A DNA stretch of 55,479 nucleotides from NCBI GenBank assembly GCA_944393235.1, contig CALXZJ010000008.1, forward strand, positions 1-55,479, given 5' to 3'. Shown one piece after another: positions 17,437 through 27,010 of the stretch (the stretch's first letter is position 1; each line of letters begins with the position of its first letter). The notes beneath the pieces were generated by a model. That model did not search any database and was not told the DNA's origin. It saw only the letters and a list, made by a program, of their open reading frames with translations. Made by a program: the position numbers and the translations under genes. This DNA comes from an uncultured Alphaproteobacteria bacterium (GTDB lineage: Bacteria > Pseudomonadota > Alphaproteobacteria > RF32 > CAG-239).

Positions 17437-18216
17437 TTATTTAATCCATGGTAAAGAAGCTTCCAAATCTTCCGGCGTATTAATATCAGCCGGCGCTTCT
17501 TTAACCAATTTGATATCATCAACCACACAAGCGCGGATAACCATACCATTTTCCAACGCGCGCAATTGTTCCAACGCTTCACGTTTTTCCAAAACGCCTG
17601 ACGGCAGCGAAACCATTTTTTGCAAAGACGCCGCCTTAAACACATAAATACCGATATGATGATACAAATCCTGATTTTTGCATTTTTCCGGGTTACGCGT
17701 ATAAGGTGCCGTTGCGCGGGTAAAATACAAGCAACGAGCTTCTTTTTCGCCTTCTTTTAAGCCCATGACAATTTTAACAATATTCGGATTGTTTTTATCT
17801 TCCTCGTTTTTAATAATCATACCGCAAGTCGCAATATCGCAATCCGTTTTTTTGACCATTTCCACCAAAGGCAAACACACAGCCGGATCAACGTTTAAGT
17901 TATCACCCTGGAAATCAACCACAATATCATATTTGTCCCCTTTCGGATCCAACACCTTCAAAGCGGCGGCAATTCTGTCTGTACCACTGGGAAGATCAGG
18001 ATCCGTCAAAACTGCCGTTGCACCAAACTTGTTACATTCATCCACGATGGCTTGATCCCCCGCGGCAATGGCGATATCACTATAATTGCCTAAAGCTTTA
18101 ACAACATTTTCATACACACGTTGCACCAACGTTTTGCCGTTCACATCCAACAAAGGTTTGTTTGGCAGACGGGTTGCTGCCAGTCGCACCGGCATTAAAG
18201 TAATGACTTTGGTCAT
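17437..18216 (-). CDS. kdsB: 3-deoxy-manno-octulosonate (KDO) cytidylyltransferase
   Basis: A 259-aa enzyme. Signatures are PVRLAATRLPNKPLLDVNGK near the N-terminus (nucleotide-binding RLxxxRLPxKPL), TDPDLPSGTDR, VDFQGDNLNVDP and YHHIGIYVFK. It activates KDO as CMP-KDO for the LPS inner core, in the cytoplasm. ATG at 18216 follows AAGGAA by 7 nt; the 10-codon upstream extension is rejected. Compared with the usual VNVQGDEP the binding loop reads VDFQGDNL, so it is somewhat divergent. It converges with glyS. Confidence 0.93.
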   Translation of the reverse strand: MTKVITLMPVRLAATRLPNKPLLDVNGKTLVQRVYENVVKALGNYSDIAIAAGDQAIVDECNKFGATAVLTDPDLPSGTDRIAAALKVLDPKGDKYDIVVDFQGDNLNVDPAVCLPLVEMVKKTDCDIATCGMIIKNEEDKNNPNIVKIVMGLKEGEKEARCLYFTRATAPYTRNPEKCKNQDLYHHIGIYVFKAASLQKMVSLPSGVLEKREALEQLRALENGMVIRACVVDDIKLVKEAPADINTPEDLEASLPWIK

Positions 18217-18305
18217 GAATTTATTCCTTATATTAACATCTTGCAATAATTAGCAACATACACATTCTTATACATATAAACAAGTATTTTAACATGCCTA
18301 TACAC

Positions 18306-18343
18306 AAAGAAGCGCTTCGTTTGTAACGAAGCGCTTCTTTTAA
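18306..18343. terminator. Bidirectional terminator between the 87-aa gene and kdsB
   Basis: A perfect 16-bp stem (18306-18321 with 18325-18340) around TGT, A-rich on the left and T-rich on the right. It ends the minus-strand gene at 18363-18626 and lies upstream of kdsB. Confidence 0.85.
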
Positions 18344-18362
18344 AGAATTGTCATCAACAATT

Positions 18363-18626
18363 TCAAAGAATTTCTGAAAAGCTTTTAGCTTTTTTTATAA
18401 GCGATTCATCGCCCGACTGTTCAATTTTTTTAATCAATTGGACATAACCGTCACGGCATCCTTCAACATATTGTTTCTTTTGAAACAACACTATAATTCT
18501 TACTTTATCAGCTTCATCAAAACTTGTCTTTGCGACAAGCTCATTAATGGCATGACTTCTCTGTGCCGAGCGAACAATAAGCGCTCTAAACGCTGCTGCG
18601 CGTTTGTGTTTCTCTGTTTTTTCCAT
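18363..18626 (-). CDS. Hypothetical small protein, 87 aa
   Basis: A small, basic, probably all-helical protein (EKTEKHKRAAAFRALIVRSA, then two more helices and SLIKKAKSFSEIL). No recognised domain, signal peptide or Cys. It is followed by a perfect terminator. The upstream region is AT-rich and could hold its promoter. The regular codon use and own terminator support a real gene; the role is unknown. Confidence 0.6.
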   Translation of the reverse strand: MEKTEKHKRAAAFRALIVRSAQRSHAINELVAKTSFDEADKVRIIVLFQKKQYVEGCRDGYVQLIKKIEQSGDESLIKKAKSFSEIL

Positions 18627-18699
18627 AAAATAATATTATTAATTATAAAAAGTGTTCTTATAATATACCTTACAAAATTCCAAAAAACAATATAAAAAA

Positions 18700-19407
18700 T
18701 TAAATTTTTTTCATTTTGTAAGCAACCGCCTGCAAAATTTGTAAATAATCGTCGCTGTTGAAAGAAAAATCAGCCGGATACGGATGTTCAATCAAATGTC
18801 GCACATCTTCATCAACCGGCACAATCTGCGGCATATAATGCCGGCAAAATGCCCATTTTGCCGCCGTCAGGTCAGTTATATCATATCCGATGGCGCTTAA
18901 AAGCTTTTTTTCATCCGTTTCTTTTACCTGTTGACAGTCGCGCAAATCATACCAAACGCCGATGCCGTGTTGTGCCAGATATTGCCACGGGAAACACGCC
19001 CCCGGATCGGCCTTGCGGCTTGGAGCAATATCCGAATGCCCGAGAACATTTTCTTTATTGATATGATATTTTTTCATCAAATGCTTGCATAAACGCAATA
19101 ACGCAAAAATCTGCCTTTTGTCGTACGCCTTTTGCCCTAACGAAAGGTTGCAAACTTCAATGCCGACAGAATTATTATTTAAACCGGTTCTTCCCTGCCA
19201 AAAGCTTTTGCCGGCATGCCACGCACGTTTGTCTTCATCAACCAAACGGATAATCTGCCCGTTCAAATCAATGATATAATGCGCCGAAACTTCCGCCTGT
19301 TCATATGTTTTAATCGCTTTATCCGCCGCAAACGCGCTGCTGTGAATAATGATGGCATCAATCGGCGCCGTACGCTCGTCAAAAAAGGAAAGTTTGTGTT
19401 CTCGCAT
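18700..19407 (-). CDS. N-acetylmuramoyl-L-alanine amidase (Amidase_2/AmpD-like)
   Basis: A 235-aa zinc amidase. Zn ligands and catalytic residues expected for the family are in IIIHSSAF (His), AHYIIDLNGQI, AWHAGKS, NNSVGIEVCN and VLGHSDIAPSRKADPGACF (His and Asp). It removes the stem peptide from muramic acid during cell-wall recycling. No signal peptide is present, so it is cytoplasmic like AmpD. A C-terminal extension of about 70 aa may be a peptidoglycan-binding region (LLSAIGYD, LQILQAVAYKM). ATG at 19407 follows GAGGT; a longer upstream frame lacks an SD. Seven nt after pgeF, last gene of the deoB-pgeF-amidase unit. Confidence 0.9.
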   Translation of the reverse strand: MREHKLSFFDERTAPIDAIIIHSSAFAADKAIKTYEQAEVSAHYIIDLNGQIIRLVDEDKRAWHAGKSFWQGRTGLNNNSVGIEVCNLSLGQKAYDKRQIFALLRLCKHLMKKYHINKENVLGHSDIAPSRKADPGACFPWQYLAQHGIGVWYDLRDCQQVKETDEKKLLSAIGYDITDLTAAKWAFCRHYMPQIVPVDEDVRHLIEHPYPADFSFNSDDYLQILQAVAYKMKKI

Positions 19408-19414
19408 ATTTACC

Positions 19415-20176
19415 TCACAACATAATGCACGAATATTGCGTCGGATAATCAAACGACGCTTTAATTAATCCCTGATGCGTGTTGCGCCGAAAGCTGAAAT
19501 AGCCGTTTGCTTCCGGATAGGTGTCAATTCGGGAATTAATAACGTTTTCAACGCCCAAACGCCGCAGTCTATCCTCAACAAATCCGCTCAAATCAAATTG
19601 GAAATGTGTTTCATTTCTACCGGGAGCGAATAATTTTTCGCTATCTGGAGAATTTGAACAGACTTCCGCACGCATATCATCCCCGACTTCAAAAGAAATC
19701 GGCTGAATGCACGGACCGATAGCGGCGGCAATATTTTCAAGCCGTGCCCCTTTTTGTAACATCAGGTTAACGACATTTTCCACCACGCCCTTATAAGCGC
19801 CGCGCCAGCCGGCATGCGCCGCCCCGATGACCCTGTTTTGATAATCAGCCAGCAAGACCGGTGCGCAATCAGCTGTTTTAAGACAAAGCAAAATATCCGG
19901 TTTATCCGTTACGACACCATCGGCAAACACCTCAAAATGCGCCGCCTTTTCAACATAGACAACCTGAGCCGAAACCCCTTGTTTCATCGTATACATATTA
20001 TCATATTTCAACCCGAAACAGCCGGCAATAACAGCAAGATTTTTTAAAATGTTTTCACGTTTGTCCCGGCTTTTCAAATTGGTGTTAAGCGACGCGTACA
20101 TCCCTTCGGAAGCACCGCCCTCACGCCCGAAAAAGCAATGCTTGTCAGCCGGCAGATTTGACGCGCGATAACTCAT
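19415..20176 (-). CDS. pgeF: Peptidoglycan editing factor / multicopper-oxidase-like YfiH family protein
   Basis: A 253-aa YfiH/LACC1-fold protein. Zinc-site motifs are [38 protein letters not shown] and [11 protein letters not shown], with [10 protein letters not shown] at the C-terminus. Family members show purine nucleoside phosphorylase/adenosine deaminase activity in some studies, and in E. coli PgeF removes L-Ser wrongly built into peptidoglycan precursors. Here it sits between a phosphopentomutase and an amidase gene, compatible with either role. Overlaps deoB by 4 nt. Confidence 0.92.
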   Translation of the reverse strand: MSYRASNLPADKHCFFGREGGASEGMYASLNTNLKSRDKRENILKNLAVIAGCFGLKYDNMYTMKQGVSAQVVYVEKAAHFEVFADGVVTDKPDILLCLKTADCAPVLLADYQNRVIGAAHAGWRGAYKGVVENVVNLMLQKGARLENIAAAIGPCIQPISFEVGDDMRAEVCSNSPDSEKLFAPGRNETHFQFDLSGFVEDRLRRLGVENVINSRIDTYPEANGYFSFRRNTHQGLIKASFDYPTQYSCIML

Positions 20177-21360
20177 AAAAAACTCTCCCCGTACGGCATT
20201 TTGTTAAGCCCGAAATACGCCGCAATCGTCTGAGCAATATCGGCATATGTGTTCCTCTGCCCGATATCTTCTGCTTTAACATTTAAACCGAACATCAAAA
20301 CCGGAACTTGCTCACGGGTATGATCGGTGCCTTTATACGTCGGGTCGCAACCATGATCGGCGGTAATAAACACCAAATCATCCGGTTGTAGAATATCCGC
20401 CAGTTCCGGCAGGCGCTTGTCAAAATATTCCAAACCTTGCGCATAGCCTTTCACATCGCGCCGATGCCCCCACATCATGTCAAAATCCACAAAATTGGTA
20501 AAGACAATTGAACGATTTGGCGCTGATTTGACCGCATCCAAAGTCACATTCCAAAGTTCTTCCAAGCCGCTGGCTTTTAACACTTCGGTTATGCCGCAAC
20601 CGGCGTAAATGTCATTGATTTTGCCAATGGCAACCACATTGCCGCCGGCGTTTTTAAGCGCATCCAACACCGTCGGTGCCGGCGGCATCACCGAATAATC
20701 ATGACGGTTTTTGGTGCGTTTAAACTCGCCTTTTTTCTCACCTTCAAACGGGCGGGCGATAATCCGCGCGATATTATAAGGTTTAACCTCTTCAAAAGCG
20801 ATTTGGCACAAATCATACAAACGCTGCAACCCGAAATATTTTTCATGAGCGGCAATCTGTAAAACACTGTCGGCGGAGGTATAAAAAATCGGCTTACCGC
20901 TTTTAATATGTTCTTCGCCCAAACGCTCGATAATCTCCGTTCCGGACGCCGCCTCGTTACCCAAAATCCCCGGAATTTGACCGCGACGAACAATATTTTG
21001 CACCAGTCCTTCCGGAAAAGAAGGATAGTCTTTTTTAAAATATCCCCATTCAAACAATACCGGCACGCCGGCCATTTCCCAGTGTCCGGAAGACGTGTCT
21101 TTACCATGGCTGATTTCGCGCATATGGCCATATTTTGCCCCGATATTTATTTGCGCTTTGCCGATAATATTCGGTTTTGTGCCGCTGGCTTCAAACGCTG
21201 CCGTGCCAAGCCCCAACGCCGCCATATTGGGAACTTCAAGACCGTTAACCGCCGCGGCGATATGTCCCAAAGTGTTTGCACCCTCATCACCGAATTTAGC
21301 TGCATCCGGTGCGCCGCCGATGCCGAACGAATCAAGCATTAAAATAATCACGCGCTTCAT
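20173..21360 (-). CDS. deoB: Phosphopentomutase
   Basis: A 395-aa member of the alkaline-phosphatase superfamily with the DeoB signatures [14 protein letters not shown] (metal Asp), [10 protein letters not shown] (Thr for phosphorylation), [16 protein letters not shown] and [19 protein letters not shown] (metal ligands). It interconverts ribose-1- and ribose-5-phosphate (and deoxy forms) in nucleoside catabolism. Full length for the family (about 400). First gene of a minus-strand unit with pgeF and the amidase. Coupling with pgeF (4-nt overlap) suggests linked nucleoside metabolism. Confidence 0.97.
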   Translation of the reverse strand: MKRVIILMLDSFGIGGAPDAAKFGDEGANTLGHIAAAVNGLEVPNMAALGLGTAAFEASGTKPNIIGKAQINIGAKYGHMREISHGKDTSSGHWEMAGVPVLFEWGYFKKDYPSFPEGLVQNIVRRGQIPGILGNEAASGTEIIERLGEEHIKSGKPIFYTSADSVLQIAAHEKYFGLQRLYDLCQIAFEEVKPYNIARIIARPFEGEKKGEFKRTKNRHDYSVMPPAPTVLDALKNAGGNVVAIGKINDIYAGCGITEVLKASGLEELWNVTLDAVKSAPNRSIVFTNFVDFDMMWGHRRDVKGYAQGLEYFDKRLPELADILQPDDLVFITADHGCDPTYKGTDHTREQVPVLMFGLNVKAEDIGQRNTYADIAQTIAAYFGLNKMPYGESFL

Positions 21361-21468
21361 TTCTTTTTTCTCCTCATATAAATATGAGCTTATGCAAAAA
21401 AATTTAAATTTTTATAAAGAAGTTTTTGTTATCATACAGCTAAAGTAATTTTAAAAGGAATGTAAAAT

Positions 21469-22155
21469 ATGACAAAACATCCTGTTATTGACGGCCTTAA
21501 ACTCGGCATGGCTTTGCAATTTGGCGGCATGGGTCCCATTTGTTTGTTACTGTTTCAACTCTCATCTCTATTGCCTCTCAAAACAGTACTTGGAGGTGTT
21601 TGGGCCGTAACATTTGTTGATGGTATATACATCGCCATTTCCGTACTCGGGATTATGCAGCTCATCCGCCAAGTAAAAGAATTTTCAGATATCTATAAAA
21701 AAATAGTCGGTGTCATTATAGCGCTTATCGGCCTATCATTTTGTTTAATGGTTTTTTCACAAGACGACAACAATTATATATCCCAATTTGCCTGGACGCC
21801 GGATAACACCTTCATAACCTTGTTTATTCTCAATTTGTTAAATCCGGTAGCTATCGTATGCTATACCGGAGTATTTACGGCAAAAGTTATCAGCACCAAG
21901 CTAAGCCACAAAAATTTGGTTTTATTTGCTTTTGGAACATTGCTTTCGACGCCGATATTCCTTTCTGCCGTTGTTATTATCGGCCATTTGGGAGCAAGCT
22001 TTTTCCCGGCATTTATCGTTTTAGCTTTAAACTTAATGATTGGCCTGGCATTAATTTACTGGGGAATAATCCATATCTTTCCCTCACTCAGTTTACGCAG
22101 ACACATTGTGCGTTTCAAACAAACTGTTCAAAAATGTCTAAAAAAGGATTCATAA
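21469..22155 (+). CDS. LysE-like membrane transporter
   Basis: A 228-aa inner-membrane protein with about six hydrophobic helices (residues about 8-36, 42-64, 77-96, 112-134, 148-175, 179-200). Features of the LysE/RhtB fold are the N-terminal G...PGP-like loop (GGMGPICLLLF), the NLLNPVAIVCYTGVF motif in mid-protein and GLALIYWGI near the end. Such proteins export amino acids or other small metabolites; the substrate is unknown. Divergent from deoB by 108 nt, SD AAAAGGAATG, terminated by a perfect hairpin. Confidence 0.8.
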   Translation: MTKHPVIDGLKLGMALQFGGMGPICLLLFQLSSLLPLKTVLGGVWAVTFVDGIYIAISVLGIMQLIRQVKEFSDIYKKIVGVIIALIGLSFCLMVFSQDDNNYISQFAWTPDNTFITLFILNLLNPVAIVCYTGVFTAKVISTKLSHKNLVLFAFGTLLSTPIFLSAVVIIGHLGASFFPAFIVLALNLMIGLALIYWGIIHIFPSLSLRRHIVRFKQTVQKCLKKDS

Positions 22156-22167
22156 CCTTTATAAAAC

Positions 22168-22209
22168 AAAAAAAAATATGTCTGAAACCAAGTTCAGACA
22201 TATTTTTTT
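22168..22209. terminator. Bidirectional terminator
   Basis: AAATATGTCTGAA (22174-22186) pairs perfectly with TTCAGACATATTT (22193-22205), with A-run before and T-run after. It serves the converging LysE-like gene and the gene at 22213-23091. Confidence 0.9.
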
Positions 22210-22212
22210 AAC

Positions 22213-23091
22213 CTAATTCAACCGGCCGAAAAACAACGCGGCTTTTTGCTTAAAAGAGCCGTGATGCCTGATAAACCTTTTCATGGCTCTGGGATTGCTC
22301 CGATACAGATTGCGCAAATCCTCCATTGTCAACGCCTTAACTTTTGCCAGACGCCGACAACCGTTTTGAGTATCATTATAGAAAAATTTTATGTACCCCA
22401 AACGGACAAGCTCACCATCAGCCCTGTTATCCTGAAGCGCATACAAAGCTTCAGCACCGCCGTGATATTTCAAGATCCCGTTAATCCACTCGGAATTTCT
22501 TGTTAAGGCTGCCCCGACATTAAAGCTGCAGTCAAACCACAACATGCTAAAATCCCCTCTTTCATATAAGAATTCATAGGGAAGTGCACGCCGGACATCG
22601 GCAAGATAAACTTCTTTGTTCTGAACCGTCGCATATACGGTATCGGCACCAAATTTTTCAATCACTTTTTGCCAACAGTCATTTTGGTGTGCCGCTGCCA
22701 TCAGTTCCGGCGTCAAGCCGGATTGAAGCAAGCTTTCAAACGCCTCTTGCTTGCGTTTTTTCTCATCTTCCCATTTTTGTTGCATTTGAGAACGTTCAGA
22801 ATCTTCTCTGGCTTTTTGGCGTGATTGAATCTCATTTTTCAGAGTTTTCGGATCGCTAATATCAAAAAGGGTATTATACGCCGAAGGCTCTGCTTTAACG
22901 GCCACCTGCAAAAGTTTTTTGATAACATCCTTCTGACCCAGTCGATACAAGCTTTCAAGCAAACGGTCGGTAAGCGGATACCCTTCTTCGACCATTTGTA
23001 CAATCTGGTCATATTGCTCTTTACAGAGCATCAGCTTCACAATTTCCCATCTGGTTTCATCCGAGAAGCTTTCAATATAATTTTTAACCAT
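22213..23091 (-). CDS. Hypothetical protein, 292 aa
   Basis: Not recognised. The N-terminal part (1-90) is helical and repeat-like (KLMLCKEQYDQIVQMVEEGY, LESLYRLGQKDVIKKLL), weakly resembling ankyrin- or TPR-type helical pairs. A charged segment at about 85-115 (RQKAREDSERSQMQQKWEDE) is a likely coiled coil or single helix. The rest is mixed, ending in a basic tail (RAMKRFIRHHGSFKQKA). No signal peptide or membrane helix. Isolated minus-strand gene with its own terminator. Confidence 0.65.
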   Translation of the reverse strand: MVKNYIESFSDETRWEIVKLMLCKEQYDQIVQMVEEGYPLTDRLLESLYRLGQKDVIKKLLQVAVKAEPSAYNTLFDISDPKTLKNEIQSRQKAREDSERSQMQQKWEDEKKRKQEAFESLLQSGLTPELMAAAHQNDCWQKVIEKFGADTVYATVQNKEVYLADVRRALPYEFLYERGDFSMLWFDCSFNVGAALTRNSEWINGILKYHGGAEALYALQDNRADGELVRLGYIKFFYNDTQNGCRRLAKVKALTMEDLRNLYRSNPRAMKRFIRHHGSFKQKAALFFGRLN

Positions 23092-23175
23092 AATAAGAAA
23101 ATTTAATTAATAATTCAAAATTTCTTTGTTTATAAAAGAATTGAAGATTTTTGTCAAATGGTATTTCCGGTAAAA

Positions 23176-23931
23176 TCAGCCCATATTTTTCTTAACCCAC
23201 GGATATTTTCTGATAGCTTCTTCATTCAATTCGGTGCATTTTGTCTCAATTCGTTTTTCAAGTTCATCCATGAAAGCTTTTTTATCAACGCCTTTTTTTG
23301 CTTTCATTGGCTCCAAAAACTCAAACACTGCTGTCCCCGGATACCTTAAAAAAGAAGCCTTTTGCCAAAACAATCCCGTATTTAAGGCTACCGGAATAAT
23401 ATTAACATCCAGATTTTCTGCCATAAATAAAAAGCCTGGTTTATAGCCTTTTGTTGTTCCGGGCTTACAACGCGTCCCTTCGGGGAAAATCACCACCGGA
23501 CGGTTATCATCAATTTTCTTTTTAACCTCTTTGAGCATATTTTTCATTGCCGCCGCCCCGCCTTTGCGATCAACCGGCACCATACCGTAAAAATGCTGTG
23601 ACCAACCAAAAAACGGAATATAAGTCAATTCCTTTTTCAAGACATATGAAATTGTCGGCACGGCTTGTGTAAAAGCATAAGTTTCCAATGCCGATTCATG
23701 CTTACAAGCATAAAGCGCCGGTTTTTTAGAAATATTTTCCACGCCTCTGAACTCAATTTTCAATCCGGCAAATATTTTCAAAAACCAAAAAGCCGCCGGC
23801 ATCATTATTTTATCCCAAAAATACATCGTACATTTATGCGGCAACAAAGCAATAAAGGGCGACACCAAACTGCCGACAACAATAACCCCGAAGAAAAACA
23901 CATTGGCTAACAACGAGCGAACATAAATCAT
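23176..23931 (-). CDS. plsC: 1-acyl-sn-glycerol-3-phosphate acyltransferase
   Basis: A 251-aa acyltransferase with an N-terminal membrane segment (residues about 8-30). The HX4D-type motif appears as KHESALET (His-X4-Glu), a variant common in alphaproteobacteria. FPEGTR carries the glycerol-phosphate-binding block and NTGLFW follows. It makes phosphatidic acid at the inner membrane. Last of the ftsE-ftsX-DUF218-plsC operon; the start is 1 nt after the DUF218 stop. Confidence 0.93.
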   Translation of the reverse strand: MIYVRSLLANVFFFGVIVVGSLVSPFIALLPHKCTMYFWDKIMMPAAFWFLKIFAGLKIEFRGVENISKKPALYACKHESALETYAFTQAVPTISYVLKKELTYIPFFGWSQHFYGMVPVDRKGGAAAMKNMLKEVKKKIDDNRPVVIFPEGTRCKPGTTKGYKPGFLFMAENLDVNIIPVALNTGLFWQKASFLRYPGTAVFEFLEPMKAKKGVDKKAFMDELEKRIETKCTELNEEAIRKYPWVKKNMG

Positions 23932-23932
23932 A

Positions 23933-24529
23933 TCAATCCCTTTCCGTTAATTTAAGAATGAAATTTTTGACATACACAAACATAAACTTATTATATTCCA
24001 TAGCAATAAGATAAAAACTTCCCCAACGTTTCCACCATTTATCCGAAACATTTTCCGAATACACGGGATGATAAACAATTTTCACATCTGGGTTCATCGC
24101 CATAATTTCTTGTTCACTGCGCGGCATATGATAATACGACGTAACCAAACGAACGGAAGCGGCATTGTTGCGCCGAATGGCCTCACTGACTTCAATAGCG
24201 TTTTCAATTGTATTGGTTGCTTCATCGCCCAAAATAACCTGTTCCGTTTGACGCTCAATAACAACACGATTTTCTTTTTCCAGTTGTTCAAGTGTAATAT
24301 TTTTTCCGACACCCGATATAATCAAAATTTTGGCCAACCCGTGATTATATAATTTCATAGCCTCGGCCAAGCGGTTTTTTCCGCCGGTCAAAACCACGAT
24401 AGCATCGGTTGCATCAAGCTTATCATCAGGATAACTGCGTATTTTTTGATGAAAAGCAACAAACCCGCCCAACCAGACAAGAATAAAAAACATGATAGAT
24501 ATTAAAACACAAAAGCTCAGACGTTGCAT
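23933..24529 (-). CDS. YdcF/SanA-like DUF218 membrane protein
   Basis: A 198-aa protein with one N-terminal membrane segment (LSFCVLISIMFFILVWLGGF) and the DUF218 domain: DAIVVLTGGKNRLAEAMKL, ILIISGVG, EATNTIENA and SYYHMPRSEQE. Relatives (ElyC, SanA, YdcF) affect envelope and peptidoglycan integrity by an unclear mechanism. Abuts ftsX (start directly after its stop) and plsC. Gene order is the one usual in alphaproteobacteria. Confidence 0.88.
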   Translation of the reverse strand: MQRLSFCVLISIMFFILVWLGGFVAFHQKIRSYPDDKLDATDAIVVLTGGKNRLAEAMKLYNHGLAKILIISGVGKNITLEQLEKENRVVIERQTEQVILGDEATNTIENAIEVSEAIRRNNAASVRLVTSYYHMPRSEQEIMAMNPDVKIVYHPVYSENVSDKWWKRWGSFYLIAMEYNKFMFVYVKNFILKLTERD

Positions 24530-25435
24530 TTACATAATCTTTCTTAACGTACGGCGAACTGCCCAATAAGAAGTCGCCATCGACAACAGAGCCGACCACA
24601 AAGGCAAAGACAACAGCCAGACCCATCCTTGAGCAGAAATATCCATATGCGCAAACATTCCATCATCCAAATACATGGCTGAAGAATAAAGCCATCCGAA
24701 AGCAAGCATGGTAATGACCGTTCCGGCTGCCCCGGAAGCAAGCCCGAGCCAAAACCCGCGCCTTGCATATTGCCGGGCGATATAGTCATCTTGAGCACCC
24801 ATAATATGCAAAATTTCAATAATTTGACTATGAATTCCCAAACTTGTGCAAGCCGCATAAAAAATTGAAAGAATGCCGGCTGCCAACACCATACACAAAA
24901 CAGAAAGCGCCAAAGTTTGCAAAGCACCGGCCAATCTTAAAAGTCTGTGCAACCATACATTATGGTTGTCTATAGATGCATAAGGTGCAATTTCTTTCAA
25001 AGTATCTTCCATTTTATCATAATCAAGATTCGTCCCTTTTTTCAAATACACATCCAAAAGTTCTGGTATCGGCAACGTATTTATATCAATTTCATCACCA
25101 AGCCATGGGCTCATCAATTGCTCTTTTTGTTTTTGGCTCATCAAAAGCACTCTTTCCACAGCCGGTTGATTTTCAAAAAAGGTAATAACTTTATTTAAGC
25201 GCAAAGTTTTTTCTTGTTCGGTCAGTGTTTCTTCAGCAGGCATAATTTGCACGGTCATACTTCCGGAGATACCGTTTTGCCAACTTTCAGCCATAGAATT
25301 AATCAAATAATATCCGGCCAACGTCACGGAAAACAAAAACACCATAATTGCCGTTACAATTTCCAAAAACAAATTAGCTTGGTCTTTTTTAAGCGGAAGT
25401 TCAGATTCGTGATTTAGTTTAATTCTATTTTTCAT
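24530..25435 (-). CDS. ftsX: Cell division protein FtsX
   Basis: A 301-aa integral membrane protein with one N-terminal helix (about 27-50), a periplasmic domain of about 110 residues, then three helices (about 168-198, 220-245, 265-290), as in FtsX. It forms an ABC-type complex with FtsE at the septum that controls peptidoglycan hydrolases. ATG at 25435 (MKNRIK) lies inside the 3' end of ftsE, so the two are translationally coupled. A start at 25444 is possible but less likely. Confidence 0.92.
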   Translation of the reverse strand: MKNRIKLNHESELPLKKDQANLFLEIVTAIMVFLFSVTLAGYYLINSMAESWQNGISGSMTVQIMPAEETLTEQEKTLRLNKVITFFENQPAVERVLLMSQKQKEQLMSPWLGDEIDINTLPIPELLDVYLKKGTNLDYDKMEDTLKEIAPYASIDNHNVWLHRLLRLAGALQTLALSVLCMVLAAGILSIFYAACTSLGIHSQIIEILHIMGAQDDYIARQYARRGFWLGLASGAAGTVITMLAFGWLYSSAMYLDDGMFAHMDISAQGWVWLLSLPLWSALLSMATSYWAVRRTLRKIM

Positions 25436-26144
25436 GCAAAACACTCCTCAATGCCGGAAAAACTCTAAGCGATTTATTTTCCAGATGTATCCGCGGATAA
25501 TTGTAACGACCGATCAATTCTTGACTATGAGTCGCAATAACTACGGTCGTGCCGAGTCTATTTAACTCAATAAACAATTTCATTAGTTTTTGGGCAATAT
25601 CATCATCAACATTGCCGGTAGGTTCATCAGCCAACAAAATTTCGGGTTGGTTAATCACCGCGCGAGCAATAGCAATACGTTGCTTTTCGCCACCTGATAG
25701 CGTCGAGCAAATTTTATTCATACTGTTTTCCAATTCCACCCAGCGCAACAACTCCTTAACACGCTTATCAATTTCCCCTTCTTTCATGCCACGCACCCGA
25801 AGCGGCACGGCAACATTATCATAAGCCGACAAATGTTCCAACAGACGGAAATCTTGAAAAACCACCCCAATGCGCCGACGCATTAACGCCATGGTATCGC
25901 GGCTGGCAAAACCGATATTTGTGCCAAAAACGGTAACGGTACCCCGACTTGGTTTTAATGCCAAATACATCATGCTTAAAAGCGATGTTTTACCTGCACC
26001 GCTCTTACCGGTTAAAAAATGGAAGGATCCTTTATCAAGACTAAGTTTAATATCACTTAAAACTTCCGGATCTGAGCCATAACGGATACTAACATTTAAC
26101 ATATCCACAACAGGCTCTTTAATGCCGTTCTGAGCTGCGGCCAT
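25425..26144 (-). CDS. ftsE: Cell division ATP-binding protein FtsE
   Basis: A 239-aa ABC ATPase: Walker A GKSGAGKTSLL, Q-loop VFQDFRLL, signature LSGGEKQRIAIARA, Walker B ILLADEPTGNVD and H-loop ATHS. It powers FtsX at the division site. First gene of the operon, with SD GGAGG. The 154-nt upstream region is shared with the divergent zinc-ribbon gene and should contain both promoters. Confidence 0.96.
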   Translation of the reverse strand: MAAAQNGIKEPVVDMLNVSIRYGSDPEVLSDIKLSLDKGSFHFLTGKSGAGKTSLLSMMYLALKPSRGTVTVFGTNIGFASRDTMALMRRRIGVVFQDFRLLEHLSAYDNVAVPLRVRGMKEGEIDKRVKELLRWVELENSMNKICSTLSGGEKQRIAIARAVINQPEILLADEPTGNVDDDIAQKLMKLFIELNRLGTTVVIATHSQELIGRYNYPRIHLENKSLRVFPALRSVLHEK

Positions 26145-26298
26145 AAAACCTCCTTATTATAATGCCATCCCTACACAACACATCCATACGATATAACAAA
26201 TATATATTTAATAAAATACTTTTTTTCTTGGATTCTATGCTTTTTTATGCATAATATAAGGAAATTAAGGCAAAATTTTAATTTTAACCAGAGGAAAA

Positions 26299-26994
26299 AT
26301 GTTAATAAAATGCCCAAAATGCCATTCGGTATATGATATTCCCGACAATTTGGTTTCAGACGAAGGTCGGGTGCTTCGCTGCGCGGAATGCGGCGAAATC
26401 TGGACAGCCACGACCAAAGATACCATAAAAAAGAGAAAATCTTCTTCTAAAGATATTCAAAAAATGTTTGAGCGTGTTTCCAAAGAAACCGAAAATCTAT
26501 TTACCTCACCGGAAATTAAAACGGTTGAAAAAATCCGTGTTGTCAACGTCACGCGCTACAAACACACCATCAACATAATCTTAGTGCTGATTGCCCTGGC
26601 CTGCATTGCCGCCGTGCTGTATTACATGCGTTATGACATTGTTCGGCTGGTACCCGAGGCTGAAAAGCTATACGATAAGATAGAAATTTCCAGCATACCC
26701 TACGGCAGCGGTCTGGAATTTAAAGACATTGCAACCAAAGAATTTACAGAAAACAACATGGCAAAAATAGAAATCAGTGGTTCCATTGTTAACACCGGTC
26801 AATATCAAACCAAAATACCTCCGGTTAAAGTAGAAATATACGACAAATCCGGAAAGCTGATTTTAGACACCACGCACTATCTGCCGTTTCCGCGTTTAGA
26901 ACCCAAATACAATTTGCTGTTCAACATCGTGGTCACCAACCCGACACCGTACGGCAAATCCATTTATCTAACTTTTAATGACAAATTACAATAA
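26299..26994 (+). CDS. MJ0042-type zinc-ribbon membrane protein (DUF3426-like)
   Basis: A 231-aa protein with an N-terminal zinc ribbon (CPKCHSVYDIPDNL then CAECGEIW, residues 4-34), a linker, a single membrane helix at about 90-112 (INIILVLIALACIAAVLYYM) and a C-terminal periplasmic-side beta domain of the DUF3426/FxLYD kind (EISGSIVNTGQYQTKIP, VKVEIYDKSGKL). Function unknown. It is found divergently beside ftsEX in alphaproteobacteria, which supports both identity and a cell-envelope role. SD GAGGAAAA. Followed by yqeY with a 16-nt gap. Confidence 0.88.
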   Translation: MLIKCPKCHSVYDIPDNLVSDEGRVLRCAECGEIWTATTKDTIKKRKSSSKDIQKMFERVSKETENLFTSPEIKTVEKIRVVNVTRYKHTINIILVLIALACIAAVLYYMRYDIVRLVPEAEKLYDKIEISSIPYGSGLEFKDIATKEFTENNMAKIEISGSIVNTGQYQTKIPPVKVEIYDKSGKLILDTTHYLPFPRLEPKYNLLFNIVVTNPTPYGKSIYLTFNDKLQ

Positions 26995-27010
26995 AAAACA
27001 GGAGAAAAAG

